DNA of 64,000 bases, from assembly GCF_019195395.1 (NCBI RefSeq), contig NZ_CP078067.1, forward strand, positions 1,565,783 through 1,629,782, written 5' to 3'. The stretch comes from Kaistella faecalis. GTDB taxonomy: Bacteria > Bacteroidota > Bacteroidia > Flavobacteriales > Weeksellaceae. Of this stretch, positions 31,325-39,979 are shown in pieces. The translations under genes were made by a program, and so were the position numbers. The notes beneath the pieces are model-generated. The model searched no databases and was not told the origin of the DNA. It saw only the letters and a program-made list of their open reading frames with translations. The stretch's first letter is position 1. Every line of letters starts with the position of its first letter.

Positions 31325-32131
31325 ATGAAAAATGTAAATAAAATTTTAGGTATCGGTGCATTATCTGTAATGATGATCGCCTGTACAACCAATCCTATTA
31401 CCGGGAGAAAATCTCTCCAGTTAGCCAACGATCAGGAAATCTCTGCAATGGCTTTGCAGCAATATAGAGAAGCAATGTCTAAAGCTAAAATTGTAAGCGG
31501 GACAACTGCATCGAAAAGCGTTCAGAATGTTGGCGCAAGGATTAAAAATGCCGCCAACAATTACTATCGTGGTATAGGCCGCGAGGGCGACATTACAGAT
31601 TACCAGTGGGAATTCAATCTTATTGATGACAAGCAGGTGAATGCCTGGTGTATGCCTGGCGGTAAAGTAGCAGTTTACACAGGTATACTTCCTATTACCA
31701 AGAACGATACGGGACTAGCAGTAGTTCTGGGTCATGAAATTTCACACGCATTGGCAGGTCACGGTAACGAAAGAATTTCGCAGGCGATGGTTGCACAGTA
31801 CGGTGGTGCAATTTTGGGAAGTGCCACAAGTGGTCAGATGGCAACTATTTTCCAACAGGTTTATCCAATCGGAGCACAAGTTGCACTTTTGAAATACGGA
31901 CGTGGCCAGGAACTTGAAGCTGATGAAATGGGATTATACCTAATGTCGATGGCAGGTTACGACCCAAGACAGGCACAGCCGTTTTGGGAAAGAATGGAGG
32001 CTTCTTCCACCGGAAACCGACCGCCAGAATTTCTCTCAACCCACCCAAGTCCTGAGAACAGAAGAGCTGATTTAGAAAAACACATGCCTAAAGCTTTGGA
32101 ATATTATAGAGCATCTGGCGGAAAAATTTAA
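31325..32131 (+). CDS. M48-family metalloprotease lipoprotein
   Basis: The 268-residue zinc protease is anchored by a lipobox IAC at residue 20. HEISH at residues 137-141 gives two zinc ligands and the catalytic Glu, and E198 in GQELEADEMGLYL is the third ligand. The C-terminal stretch STHPSPENRRADLEKHMP is typical of the periplasmic M48 (BepA-like) group, which takes part in outer-membrane protein quality control. It lacks the TPR domain of BepA. A hairpin terminator follows the stop. Confidence 0.9.
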   Translation: MKNVNKILGIGALSVMMIACTTNPITGRKSLQLANDQEISAMALQQYREAMSKAKIVSGTTASKSVQNVGARIKNAANNYYRGIGREGDITDYQWEFNLIDDKQVNAWCMPGGKVAVYTGILPITKNDTGLAVVLGHEISHALAGHGNERISQAMVAQYGGAILGSATSGQMATIFQQVYPIGAQVALLKYGRGQELEADEMGLYLMSMAGYDPRQAQPFWERMEASSTGNRPPEFLSTHPSPENRRADLEKHMPKALEYYRASGGKI

Positions 32132-32153
32132 GAAAGCAATAACATTTATATAA

Positions 32154-32188
32154 AACCTTCTCAAAAAATTCTTATTTTTGGGAAGGTT
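32154..32188 (+). terminator. Hairpin terminator after the M48 gene, overlapping the next promoter
   Basis: Arms 32154-32167 and 32175-32188 (14 bases, one T.G pair) enclose a seven-base loop, with a short T-rich tail. The 3' arm holds most of the TATTTTTG box used to start the next gene. Confidence 0.7.
32173..32180 (+). promoter_or_regulatory. Candidate -7 element (TATTTTTG) of the 106-aa membrane gene
   Basis: A full TAnnTTTG match lies 24 bases before the ATG at 32205, inside the upstream terminator arm. Confidence 0.45.
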
Positions 32189-32204
32189 TGTTAATTATAA
32201 CACT

Positions 32205-32525
32205 ATGAAAAATTTACACTTTATCGGATTTTTACTTCTTGGATTAGCGTTTCTACTTTATTACATGCTCCCGGAATTTTCGGTGGTAAAATTATTTGAG
32301 CCGATTAATCTCATGGGAATTCTCGCCGGAATCGGTATTGGTCTCATTATCGGTGGGATCGTAGGATATGTAAGCAAAGGTTCTGCACTTAAGGAAGAGC
32401 AAAGAAGAAAAGAGCTACAGCAACTGCGAAGAGAAAAAGAAGATCTGGAAAGACAAGCCGCTGAACTTGCAAGACAGCAAAATCTGACACAGAATAACCC
32501 AAATGAAAATCCTCAGAATTACTGA
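32205..32525 (+). CDS. Small membrane protein with two helices and a C-terminal coiled coil
   Basis: The 106-residue protein has two membrane helices (IGFLLLGLAFLLYYM and a Gly/Ile-rich IGIGLIIGGIVGYV), followed by a charged coiled coil from about residue 65 (EEQRRKELQQLRREKEDLER) and an Asn/Gln tail. No function is recognised; such proteins often scaffold other membrane proteins. The ATG at 32205 follows the promoter. Its last codons and stop form the next terminator hairpin. Confidence 0.7.
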   Translation: MKNLHFIGFLLLGLAFLLYYMLPEFSVVKLFEPINLMGILAGIGIGLIIGGIVGYVSKGSALKEEQRRKELQQLRREKEDLERQAAELARQQNLTQNNPNENPQNY

Positions 32526-32540
32526 TTCTGAGGATTTTTA
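32506..32540. terminator. Bidirectional terminator overlapping the end of the 106-aa gene
   Basis: Perfect 14-base arms (32506-32519 and 32525-32538) with a five-base loop are followed by T. The stop codon TGA begins in the loop, so the last sense codons form the 5' arm. The converging gene at 32559 is also ended here. Confidence 0.88.
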
Positions 32541-32558
32541 TATGTGCAGGTCTTTCTG

Positions 32559-33182
32559 TTAAAACTTATAACCTAAACCGAGAATTAACATACTTGGTCT
32601 GCTATCGTACCGGATAGTCTGATTGGTGTTATTGTTAATAAAATCTCTTTGGTCATCAGTGAAAGCTCCTTCGTAACGTCCGTTGATGATAAATCTCTGC
32701 AACTGTACCTGCGCACCGAACTGATATCCTACGGTGAAATCATTCTTTGCATTTTCTCTAAAATCATTAAACTGATTGTCAGATGCGAGATTGTATGATG
32801 CAACTGGACCTACGAAAACTCCCAGCATATCTCCCATCACATTATAGCCCAACAAAACGGGAACATCTACACGGTTGCTTTTCACCTCTAAAGTAGTATT
32901 GGTAGTAGGCTCTGTGAATTCAGACTTGAGCGTTGTGTAATAAATCTCAGGCATTAAAAAGAGCGATAGCGGTAAATTAATTTTCGCTGAAAGACCGAAA
33001 TTAAACCCCGCATTATTCTTCCCAGATTCATTGTAAGCACCGGAAGCGGTGTTACTGATGTTTTTCCAATTTGGTTTATCTGTTTTAAAAAGTAGATTCG
33101 CCCGTCCGGAAACCTGAACCTGTGCTGAGGCGAATATTGAAGCTCCTACAAGGGCGATACTAAATAACTTAGTCATTTTCAT
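32559..33182 (-). CDS. Outer-membrane beta-barrel protein
   Basis: The 207-residue protein has a signal peptide (MTKLFSIALVGASIFASAQ) and a series of amphipathic strands ending in ILGLGYKF, as in small outer-membrane barrels of the PorT/OMP_b-brl type. The start at 33182 (MKMTKLFS) overlaps the MlaF-like stop by 14 bases. A start at 33176 is equally possible; upstream frame extensions lack a signal. The overlap suggests co-expression with the Mla-type transporter genes. The function is unknown. Confidence 0.75.
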   Translation of the reverse strand: MKMTKLFSIALVGASIFASAQVQVSGRANLLFKTDKPNWKNISNTASGAYNESGKNNAGFNFGLSAKINLPLSLFLMPEIYYTTLKSEFTEPTTNTTLEVKSNRVDVPVLLGYNVMGDMLGVFVGPVASYNLASDNQFNDFRENAKNDFTVGYQFGAQVQLQRFIINGRYEGAFTDDQRDFINNNTNQTIRYDSRPSMLILGLGYKF

Positions 33183-33978
33183 TAGATTTTGTAATAATAT
33201 TATCGATTGACGTTTTATTTGTTTCCAGGAAATACTCACGCAGTTCCTTGAACAATTCTGACGAATAAACGAAGTCGATGAGGTTTTTATTGCCTGCATT
33301 AATCAGGACATCTTTATTTCCCTCCCATTCTTTTATTCCCAAACGTAGGTATACAATTTTCTCGCCAATCGTCATCACAGAATTCATGTCGTGACTGTTG
33401 ATGATCGTTGTGGTATTATATTCCTTGGTGATCTCCATAATAAGATCATCGATAATATTTGAAGTATATGGGTCCAGACCAGAGTTTGGTTCGTCGCAGA
33501 AAAGATATTTCGGGTTGTTTACAATTGCGCGGGCAATAGCAACCCTTTTTTGCATTCCCCCGGATATTTCTGAGGGAAATTTACGGTTTGCCTTTTCCAG
33601 GTGAACTCTTCCGATAACTTCGAAAACCCTTCTTTTCTTTTCTCTGAAGGACAGATTGGTAAACATATCAAGGGGAAAAGTAATGTTTTCTTCCACTGTC
33701 ATCGAATCGAAAAGTGCGCTTCCCTGAAAAACTGTTCCTATCTCTGACCGCAGTATCTGCTTTTCGTCTCTAGACATTTTATTGATGTCGCGTCCATCAA
33801 AGAGAATTTCGCCTGATGTTGGCTGATATACATTGAGTAAACTTTTCAGGAAAACTGTTTTTCCCGATCCACTCTGACCTATGATGAGGTTTACCTTTCC
33901 GGTTTCGAATGTGGTGGTAATGCCTTTTAAAACTTCAACCTCCTCAAAACTTTTCTTCAAATCTTTTACTTCAATCAT
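33169..33978 (-). CDS. MlaF-like ABC transporter ATPase
   Basis: The 269-residue ABC ATPase has Walker A GQSGSGKT, the signature SGGMQKRVAIARAI, and Walker B YLFCDEPNSGLDP, with a D-loop His switch at NSHDMNS. The MGMQ-type signature and pairing with an MlaE-like permease place it in the phospholipid or organic-solvent resistance (Mkl/MlaF) group. Its ATG overlaps the permease stop by one base (TGATG), a clear coupling. It probably drives lipid transport between outer and inner membranes. Confidence 0.9.
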   Translation of the reverse strand: MIEVKDLKKSFEEVEVLKGITTTFETGKVNLIIGQSGSGKTVFLKSLLNVYQPTSGEILFDGRDINKMSRDEKQILRSEIGTVFQGSALFDSMTVEENITFPLDMFTNLSFREKKRRVFEVIGRVHLEKANRKFPSEISGGMQKRVAIARAIVNNPKYLFCDEPNSGLDPYTSNIIDDLIMEITKEYNTTTIINSHDMNSVMTIGEKIVYLRLGIKEWEGNKDVLINAGNKNLIDFVYSSELFKELREYFLETNKTSIDNIITKSNEND

Positions 33979-34730
33979 CAGCTCAGGAACATTTGTGTTA
34001 ATATTAAGTTGGTAATAATGATGGAAACGATGGTCCACACCACAGCCTGTGTACTGGCACGGCCTACCTCGAGTGAGCCGCCTTTAACATTATATCCGAA
34101 ATATGCAGGAATAGTTGCAATAAGAAACGCAAAAACCGCGGTTTTGAAGAGCGCATACCATATAAAGTGTTGAGGCATATACATTTGAATTCCTGTTATA
34201 TAATCAGCTTTACTCCAGTTTCCTGTAGCAGTTCCTGCCAAATAACCTCCCCAAATACCGAAAACAATACTGATCGCGATAAGCAATGGGTTGAAAACAA
34301 TACTTGCAAGGATTTTCGGAAGTATAAGAAAATTGGGAGAGTTAACGCCCATAATATCAAGTGCGTCTATCTGTTCTGTTACTCTCATCGTCCCAATACT
34401 CGATGCAATATAAGAACCCACTTTTCCTGCAAGAATTACAGAAATAATGGTGGGTGCAAATTCTAAAATAAGGACCACTTTTGTTGCGTAGCCAATAAAT
34501 GAATTAGGAATGGGGAATGTTGATGCCTTGAAATTATTAAACATCTGTATCGCTACAACCGCTCCTACAAATATGGAGGTAAAGAGTACCAGTCCGAAAG
34601 AATTAACCCCTAAATCGTGAATTTCTCTCATAAACAGTTTCCCGAAAACTGAGGATTTCTGTGGTCTTTTTATTGTTTTTGACAGCAGGAGAAAATAGGC
34701 CCCGATCTGGCTCAAAAATTTTTTTAACAT
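33978..34730 (-). CDS. MlaE-like ABC transporter permease
   Basis: The 250-residue MlaE/DUF140 permease has five hydrophobic segments. It has the family stretch GKVGSYIASSIGTMRVTEQI near the middle, followed by ALDIMGVNSPNFLILPKIL. It pairs with the overlapping MlaF-like ATPase to form the membrane core. No MCE (MlaD) gene is adjacent, and the nearest is at 44892. The sugar transferase gene lies 36 bases upstream on the same strand, so all may share a transcript. Confidence 0.9.
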   Translation of the reverse strand: MLKKFLSQIGAYFLLLSKTIKRPQKSSVFGKLFMREIHDLGVNSFGLVLFTSIFVGAVVAIQMFNNFKASTFPIPNSFIGYATKVVLILEFAPTIISVILAGKVGSYIASSIGTMRVTEQIDALDIMGVNSPNFLILPKILASIVFNPLLIAISIVFGIWGGYLAGTATGNWSKADYITGIQMYMPQHFIWYALFKTAVFAFLIATIPAYFGYNVKGGSLEVGRASTQAVVWTIVSIIITNLILTQMFLS

Positions 34731-34766
34731 TCGGCTAAATTAGTGTTTTATTTATTTCTATGTTTT

Positions 34767-36119
34767 TTAATTGGCATTTTTATCACCGCCAATCACCAGA
34801 AAAACAGTTTTTAAAATGATCACCAAATCCAGACTGAAGCTCCAGTTTTTAACGTAAAACGCATCAGCCAGAATTCTTTTCTGCATTTTAATGTCCATAT
34901 TTCCGCTGTCACCACGCAGCCCGTTAACCTGGGCGAGTCCGGTTACCCCAGGTTTTACCAAACTCCGTACCGAATAGCGCCCGATTTTCAATTTATAAAA
35001 ATCATCTACCAGAAGCATGTGCGGTCTGGGCCCTACCACCGACATATCGCCTTTCAGAACATTTAAAAACTGCGGCATCTCGTCTAAACTTGTTTTGCGC
35101 AGGAATCTGCCGATTTTGGTTATTCTTGCATTGGTCGGAAGTGAATCTGCATTCACGTACATTGTACGGAATTTAATGCATTTGAAAACCTGGTCATGAA
35201 AACCGTAGCGCTTTTGCAGGAAAAAAACAGGCCCTTTGCTGTCCGTTTTAATAAGAATGTAAAGAATAGGGAAGAGCCAGGTGCATATACCGATTAATAT
35301 GATGAGTGAAAAAATAATATCGAAGGTTCGCTTCAGAACGATATTGGTAAGATAATCCAAAGGAAATTTAGAACGCTCCAGTATCGGCTGCATTTCTATG
35401 TAACCCAGATCATATTGGAAAAAGTTATTCTTCACAATACTCGGAATCAGGGAGATTCTAACTTTGTGCAGCTCCGCAAGCCTGTAGATTTCCTGCTCAT
35501 CATTCTTTTCATAACCGTTTGACGACAGGTACATGGTGTGGATTGCGTGGTCTTTCCAGAACGCAATTAATTTGTCCAGATCAAAACATTTTTCTGCAGG
35601 GTATTCGAAAATCCGGAAACCATAATCCTTTCTATCGGTTAAAATATTTTTTAGGATTTCTGATGACGAATCATGGGTGAGAAACATGATATTTCGATAA
35701 TTAATCCCCAGTGTACGAAGATATTTCAGCGTAAAAAATACAACAGATTTGATAAAGAAAAGCAGAAAAAAAAGATTAATTGCAATGAGAAAACGGTCCT
35801 GCTTCAAGAAATCATTATTACTTACTTTGGCCAATAAAATCACCCCAAAAATAAAGATGAAAATATGAGTAACAAGCCGCTCCAGATAAATGGTGTAGGT
35901 AAGATTACGTGCTACAGAATAGAGTTTTGTTCTGCCACTTAGCAGGATCCAGAAGAGAGCAAGAAGAACCAGGGATAATAAATTCTGCTCCCAGATATCT
36001 TTTTCGTATTGAGCCTCGTTATTCCTGATAAAAAAGAACAAAAAAACACTGGTTATTACCAATACGTCCAGTAGTATAAATGTGATCTTAAAATATCGAG
36101 AATATCGAATTTTTTGCAT
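34767..36119 (-). CDS. Polyprenyl-phosphate sugar-1-phosphate transferase (WcaJ/WbaP-like)
   Basis: The 450-residue exopolysaccharide-type glycosyltransferase has four to five N-terminal membrane helices, a central domain of about 130 residues that looks like a CoA-binding-like fold, and the C-terminal bacterial sugar transferase domain. Key blocks are RTFDIIFSLIILIGICTWLF, then KCIKFRTMYVNADSLPTNAR, SLDEMPQFLNVLKGDMS and VVGPRPHMLLVDDFYKLKIG. It starts synthesis of a surface polysaccharide on undecaprenyl phosphate. No other polysaccharide gene lies near. Confidence 0.88.
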   Translation of the reverse strand: MQKIRYSRYFKITFILLDVLVITSVFLFFFIRNNEAQYEKDIWEQNLLSLVLLALFWILLSGRTKLYSVARNLTYTIYLERLVTHIFIFIFGVILLAKVSNNDFLKQDRFLIAINLFFLLFFIKSVVFFTLKYLRTLGINYRNIMFLTHDSSSEILKNILTDRKDYGFRIFEYPAEKCFDLDKLIAFWKDHAIHTMYLSSNGYEKNDEQEIYRLAELHKVRISLIPSIVKNNFFQYDLGYIEMQPILERSKFPLDYLTNIVLKRTFDIIFSLIILIGICTWLFPILYILIKTDSKGPVFFLQKRYGFHDQVFKCIKFRTMYVNADSLPTNARITKIGRFLRKTSLDEMPQFLNVLKGDMSVVGPRPHMLLVDDFYKLKIGRYSVRSLVKPGVTGLAQVNGLRGDSGNMDIKMQKRILADAFYVKNWSFSLDLVIILKTVFLVIGGDKNAN

Positions 36120-36155
36120 AAAACCGAATTATAGAAAGAGTAAATTTAACATAAT

Positions 36156-36788
36156 TTACGGAATATTCAAATATTTGTGGGTCTGGACTGATGCCTGCCA
36201 CTTAGGATTTGCAAGAATAAAATCTGTAATCTTCGGGTACATTTCATTTCTCCGGCTCCATTCACTTTGCAGATAGAGTTTACAATTTTCAGAAACTTTT
36301 GCCGCCTGTTCTTCAGCGAATTTAAAATCATTGTTATTGAACACGATCATTTTGAGTTCACTGGCTTTTGAATAAATCTCATCTTTAGGCAAACCGGTTT
36401 TTTTCGGTGAAAGGGTAATCCAATCGAGGATTCCGCTCATTTCATAAGCCCCCGAAGTTTCAATGTGGATTTCGCAACCCAGTTCTTTAAGACGAGTTGT
36501 GAGGACATTCAAATTCCACATCAGTGGTTCACCGCCGGTAAGAACAATCGTTTTACAGTAACTGGCAGCGGTTTCGGCAATTTGCAAAGCATCCATAACA
36601 GGATGAAGGTTCGGGTCCCAGCTTTCTTTCACATCGCACCAGTGGCAGCCCACATCGCAACCGCCAAGGCGGATGAAATATGCGGCTTTTCCGGTGTGTG
36701 CACCTTCGCCCTGCAAAGTATAAAAATGCTCCATCACTGGGAGCATTTTACCTTCTTTCAATAAAATATTTTCTTCTTCTTTAGTCAT
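36156..36788 (-). CDS. queE: 7-carboxy-7-deazaguanine synthase
   Basis: QueE is a radical-SAM enzyme that makes 7-carboxy-7-deazaguanine for queuosine. The 210-residue protein has the short cluster motif with C44, C48 and C51 (GGCDVGCHWCDVKESWD), preceded by FYTLQGEGAHTGKAAYF, and TGGEPLMWNL, ETSGAYEMSG and WITLSPKK later. The Cx3Cx2C cluster and QGEG entry are diagnostic. Its start overlaps the folD stop by eight bases on the same strand, so the two are coupled. Confidence 0.93.
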   Translation of the reverse strand: MTKEEENILLKEGKMLPVMEHFYTLQGEGAHTGKAAYFIRLGGCDVGCHWCDVKESWDPNLHPVMDALQIAETAASYCKTIVLTGGEPLMWNLNVLTTRLKELGCEIHIETSGAYEMSGILDWITLSPKKTGLPKDEIYSKASELKMIVFNNNDFKFAEEQAAKVSENCKLYLQSEWSRRNEMYPKITDFILANPKWQASVQTHKYLNIP

Positions 36789-37665
36789 TATATACTGAAG
36801 TTTTATATGCTAAAATGGTGTTTTTCATCAGCATCGCCCGCGTCATTGGTCCTACACCGCCGGGTACAGGAGTAATCCAGCTCGCTTTTGTTTTGCAGCT
36901 TTCGAAATCTACGTCACCCACTAACTGATAACCTTTTTCTGAGTCATCTTCTATTCTGGTAATTCCTACGTCAATAATTACAGCTCCTTTCTTAATCATA
37001 TTCGCTTTCAGGAAATTGGGATCGCCCAATGCGGTAATTACAATATCTGCGTGGTGAGTGAATTTCTCGATATGCGGCGTGTAGGAGTGCGTAAGCGTTA
37101 CCGTTGAATTCCCAGGGAAATGTTTTCTTCCCATCAAAATACTCATTGGCTTCCCGACAATACGGCTTCTTCCGATGATTACACAGTGTTTCCCTTCGGT
37201 CTGGATACCGTAACGTTCAAGCAAAGTGAGTATTCCGAAAGGAGTGGCGGGTAAAAATGTGTCCATTTCCAAAGCCATTTTCCCGAAATTTTCCGGATGA
37301 AAACCATCAACATCTTTCCGCGGATCTATTGCCATGATGATTTTTTCCTGATCAATCTGTTTAGGTAACGGCAACTGCACGATGAAACCATCAACATCTT
37401 TGGAAAGGTTAAGTTCCTTGATTTTCTCTAAAAGTTCTGCTTCAGACACAGTGCTGGGGAATTTAACCAACGATGATTTGAAACCTACTTCTTTACAGTC
37501 CTTGATTTTGTTGTTCACGTAAGTCATGCTCGCACCGTTGCTGCCTACCAAAATCGCAACCAAATGCGGCGGACGTCTTTTTCCCGCGATAATTTTGTCA
37601 ACATCGGCCCTGATTTCTTGTTTGATTTCTTTGGAAACTTTCAGTCCATCGAGAATTTTTGCCAT
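36781..37665 (-). CDS. folD: Bifunctional methylenetetrahydrofolate dehydrogenase/cyclohydrolase
   Basis: FolD oxidises 5,10-methylene-THF and opens the ring to 10-formyl-THF. The 294-residue protein has the catalytic Tyr-Lys strand (TYVNNKIKDCKEVG), FIVQLPLPKQI, the NADP site GRSRIVGKPMSILMGRK, and the end motif TPVPGGVGPMTRAML. Complete and standard length. It is followed by queE and preceded by pgi on the same strand, with 24 bases to pgi. Confidence 0.96.
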   Translation of the reverse strand: MAKILDGLKVSKEIKQEIRADVDKIIAGKRRPPHLVAILVGSNGASMTYVNNKIKDCKEVGFKSSLVKFPSTVSEAELLEKIKELNLSKDVDGFIVQLPLPKQIDQEKIIMAIDPRKDVDGFHPENFGKMALEMDTFLPATPFGILTLLERYGIQTEGKHCVIIGRSRIVGKPMSILMGRKHFPGNSTVTLTHSYTPHIEKFTHHADIVITALGDPNFLKANMIKKGAVIIDVGITRIEDDSEKGYQLVGDVDFESCKTKASWITPVPGGVGPMTRAMLMKNTILAYKTSVYND

Positions 37666-37689
37666 TTTACTTTTACTTTAGATTATGAT

Positions 37690-39330
37690 TTATTTCTTAG
37701 CTTTATAATAATTCATCAATCCGTTGGTCGAAGAATCGTGTGAGTTTACCGAGTTTTCACCGCCAAGTTCTGCTAAAATTTTCCCTGCCAGTACTTTCCC
37801 CAGTTCCACGCCAAATTGGTCAAAACTGAAAATATTCCAGATTACACCCTGAACAAATATTTTATGTTCGTAAAGCGCAATAAGCTGTCCTAACGAGAAA
37901 GGTGTAAGTTCATCAAAAATGAAAGAATTGGTTGGTGAATCACCAGCGAATACTTTGTAATTAAGCAGTTTCTCGATTTCTTCTTCCGATTTTCCGGCGG
38001 CGAAAAGTTCCGTTCTTACTTCGTCGGCATTTTTACCGAACGCCAAAGCTTCAGTTTGGGCAAAAAAGTTGGCCAATAATTTATCCTGATGATCGGAAAC
38101 TTCGTTGCAGGATTTCGCATAAGCAAGGAAATCCGCAGGAATTAATTCTGTTCCCTGATGAATCAACTGATAGAATGCGTGCTGCCCATTGGTTCCGGGT
38201 TCTCCCCAAATGATCGGGCCGGTTTCATATTCTACGTATTCGCCGTTTCTGTCCACAGATTTTCCGTTGCTTTCCATATCTCCCTGCTGAAGATAAGCCG
38301 GAAATCGGTCTAAATACTGCGAATACGGAAGAATTGCATACGTTCCTGCCCCATAAAAATTACGGTACCAAATGCCGAGGAGTCCCATAAGCACAGGAAT
38401 ATTTTCCTTGAAATCTGCTGTTCTGAAATGAGTGTCGGTTTCGTTTGCACCTTTTAGTAACTGTTCGAAATTATCGTAACCTACGGCAAGCGCGATACTT
38501 AAACCAATGGCGCTCCATAGCGAGTATCTTCCGCCAACCCAGTCCCAGAATTCAAAAATATTTTCTTCTGCAATTCCGAATTCTTTTACCGATTTGGTGT
38601 TTGTAGAAAGTGCTACAAAATGTTTGGCAACATCATCCTGAGAACCTTTATTCAGGAACCATTCTTTTGCGGATGCCGCGTTGGTCATTGTTTCCTGTGT
38701 GGTAAAAGTTTTGGATGCTATGATAAAAAGCGTGGTTTCCGGATTTAGTTTTTTCAGGGTTTCTGCAATGTGATTTCCGTCTACATTCGAAACAAAATAA
38801 ACGTTTAAACGCGTCTTAAAATGCTTCAAAGCAGAGCAAACCATCACCGGACCTAAATCTGAACCGCCGATGCCGATATTTACAACATCTGTAATTTCTT
38901 TTCCTGAAAAACCTTTGTGTTGGCCGGAAATAACTTTCGTGGAAAAAGTTTTCATCTGATCGAGAACTTTCTTAATTCCCGGTTTTATGTTTTCGCCATC
39001 AACCAGGATTTCATCGTCTGAAAAATCCCGCAAAGCAGTATGCAGAACAGCTCTGTCTTCGGTTTCATTAATTTGCTGACCTTCAAACATGGCAGAAATT
39101 GCAGATTTCAGTTGAGTTTCTTCCGCCAATTTCAGTAACAGGTTTAATGTTTCCTGATCAATTAAGTTTTTAGAAAAATCGAAAAGGTAACCCGGTCTTT
39201 TTATAGAAAAGTCGTTAAATCTGTTTGGATTTTGCTGAAAAAGTGATCTGAAATCAAAATCATTTTGTGCAAAATGATCTTCAAGATTTTGCCAGGACTG
39301 CGTGGATTCAGGATTTATTTTTGGTAACAT
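37690..39330 (-). CDS. pgi: Glucose-6-phosphate isomerase
   Basis: Pgi interconverts glucose-6-phosphate and fructose-6-phosphate. The 546-residue protein has the two classical signatures: [14 protein letters not shown] with [11 protein letters not shown], and [16 protein letters not shown] followed by the [14 protein letters not shown] segment. The C-terminal [15 protein letters not shown] is present. It is full length and cytoplasmic. A -7 element (TAAATTTG, leftward, 39385-39392) lies about 54 bases upstream. Confidence 0.96.
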   Translation of the reverse strand: MLPKINPESTQSWQNLEDHFAQNDFDFRSLFQQNPNRFNDFSIKRPGYLFDFSKNLIDQETLNLLLKLAEETQLKSAISAMFEGQQINETEDRAVLHTALRDFSDDEILVDGENIKPGIKKVLDQMKTFSTKVISGQHKGFSGKEITDVVNIGIGGSDLGPVMVCSALKHFKTRLNVYFVSNVDGNHIAETLKKLNPETTLFIIASKTFTTQETMTNAASAKEWFLNKGSQDDVAKHFVALSTNTKSVKEFGIAEENIFEFWDWVGGRYSLWSAIGLSIALAVGYDNFEQLLKGANETDTHFRTADFKENIPVLMGLLGIWYRNFYGAGTYAILPYSQYLDRFPAYLQQGDMESNGKSVDRNGEYVEYETGPIIWGEPGTNGQHAFYQLIHQGTELIPADFLAYAKSCNEVSDHQDKLLANFFAQTEALAFGKNADEVRTELFAAGKSEEEIEKLLNYKVFAGDSPTNSFIFDELTPFSLGQLIALYEHKIFVQGVIWNIFSFDQFGVELGKVLAGKILAELGGENSVNSHDSSTNGLMNYYKAKK

Positions 39331-39384
39331 CTAGGGGGATTTTAATATTTAAAAATCTATACAGTGTGAAGTAATAGAATCATG

Positions 39385-39392
39385 CAAATTTA
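39385..39392 (-). promoter_or_regulatory. Candidate -7 element (TAAATTTG) of pgi
   Basis: Read leftward, a full TAnnTTTG match lies 54 bases before the ATG at 39330. No clear -33 TTG. Confidence 0.4.
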
Positions 39393-39496
39393 AGGAAAAT
39401 TGAACGGATGAGAAACTTTGTGTCGGTTAAGAAACTTTTAAAAAAAGATTTTTATTGAAAACAATTCGAATCTTACTTCTTCTGTAAGTTTATCAT

Positions 39497-39847
39497 TTAC
39501 TGACCTACCGGTTTGTTTCGAGCATATGCGGGAATAACGACTGCTGCGGCAACAACTCCAACTGTAATCAAAACTGTTCCTAAAGTATTGTTCTTTTTAA
39601 CTTCAGCAATTTCTGCTTTCTGAATATTAATCATTTTCCCATTTTCATCTTTTCCTGAAATTTGTTCTGCATCTGTATTTGTAACCTGAATTTTTTGTGT
39701 AGAACCATTGTTCTGAACAAATGTGTAAGTTTTATTGGTCTGTACAGCATCTTCTAAATGGACCTGTTTATTAGCGGATACCAAGGTGGTAGTGCATGAA
39801 TTGAATAACAGTGTAAACGCAAGTAACGCAGCCGATGTCTTTTTCAT
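39497..39847 (-). CDS. Small lipoprotein with C-terminal hydrophobic segment
   Basis: The 116-residue protein begins with a signal and lipobox FNSC (Cys at residue 18). A polar region follows, with two short strands (NKTYTFVQNNGSTQKIQV, GKMINIQKAEIAEVKKNN), and then a helix near the C-terminus (LGTVLITVGVVAAAVVIPAY). The start at 39847 gives the signal peptide; upstream codons do not. A stable small hairpin (TGCGAA, loop ATCA, TTCGCA; 39878-39893) lies in its 5' leader. It is not assigned to a family. Confidence 0.7.
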   Translation of the reverse strand: MKKTSAALLAFTLLFNSCTTTLVSANKQVHLEDAVQTNKTYTFVQNNGSTQKIQVTNTDAEQISGKDENGKMINIQKAEIAEVKKNNTLGTVLITVGVVAAAVVIPAYARNKPVGQ

Positions 39848-39931
39848 GAATTTTTTTTTAAAATTAAAAAACATAAATGCGAAATCATTCGCAATTTTTC
39901 TTTTAGAGACAAAAAGTGATATTTATCATTA

Positions 39932-39959
39932 AAGAAAAAGTCCGCAATTTGGCGGACTT
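39932..39959 (-). terminator. Rho-independent terminator of lon
   Basis: Arms AAGTCCGC (39938-39945) and GCGGACTT (39952-39959) are followed leftward by CTTTTTCTTT, 20 bases after the lon stop. Confidence 0.85.
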
Positions 39960-39979
39960 AATTTGATAGGGTAGTTTTT

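Noticed and set aside
34731-34766. Terminator between the sugar transferase and the MlaE-like gene
   Set aside because: The 36 bases are AT-rich but form no stable inverted repeat, so read-through is likely.
39473-39489. Short hairpin CTTAC/GTAAG after the lipoprotein gene as terminator
   Set aside because: The stem is only five bases and has no T run.
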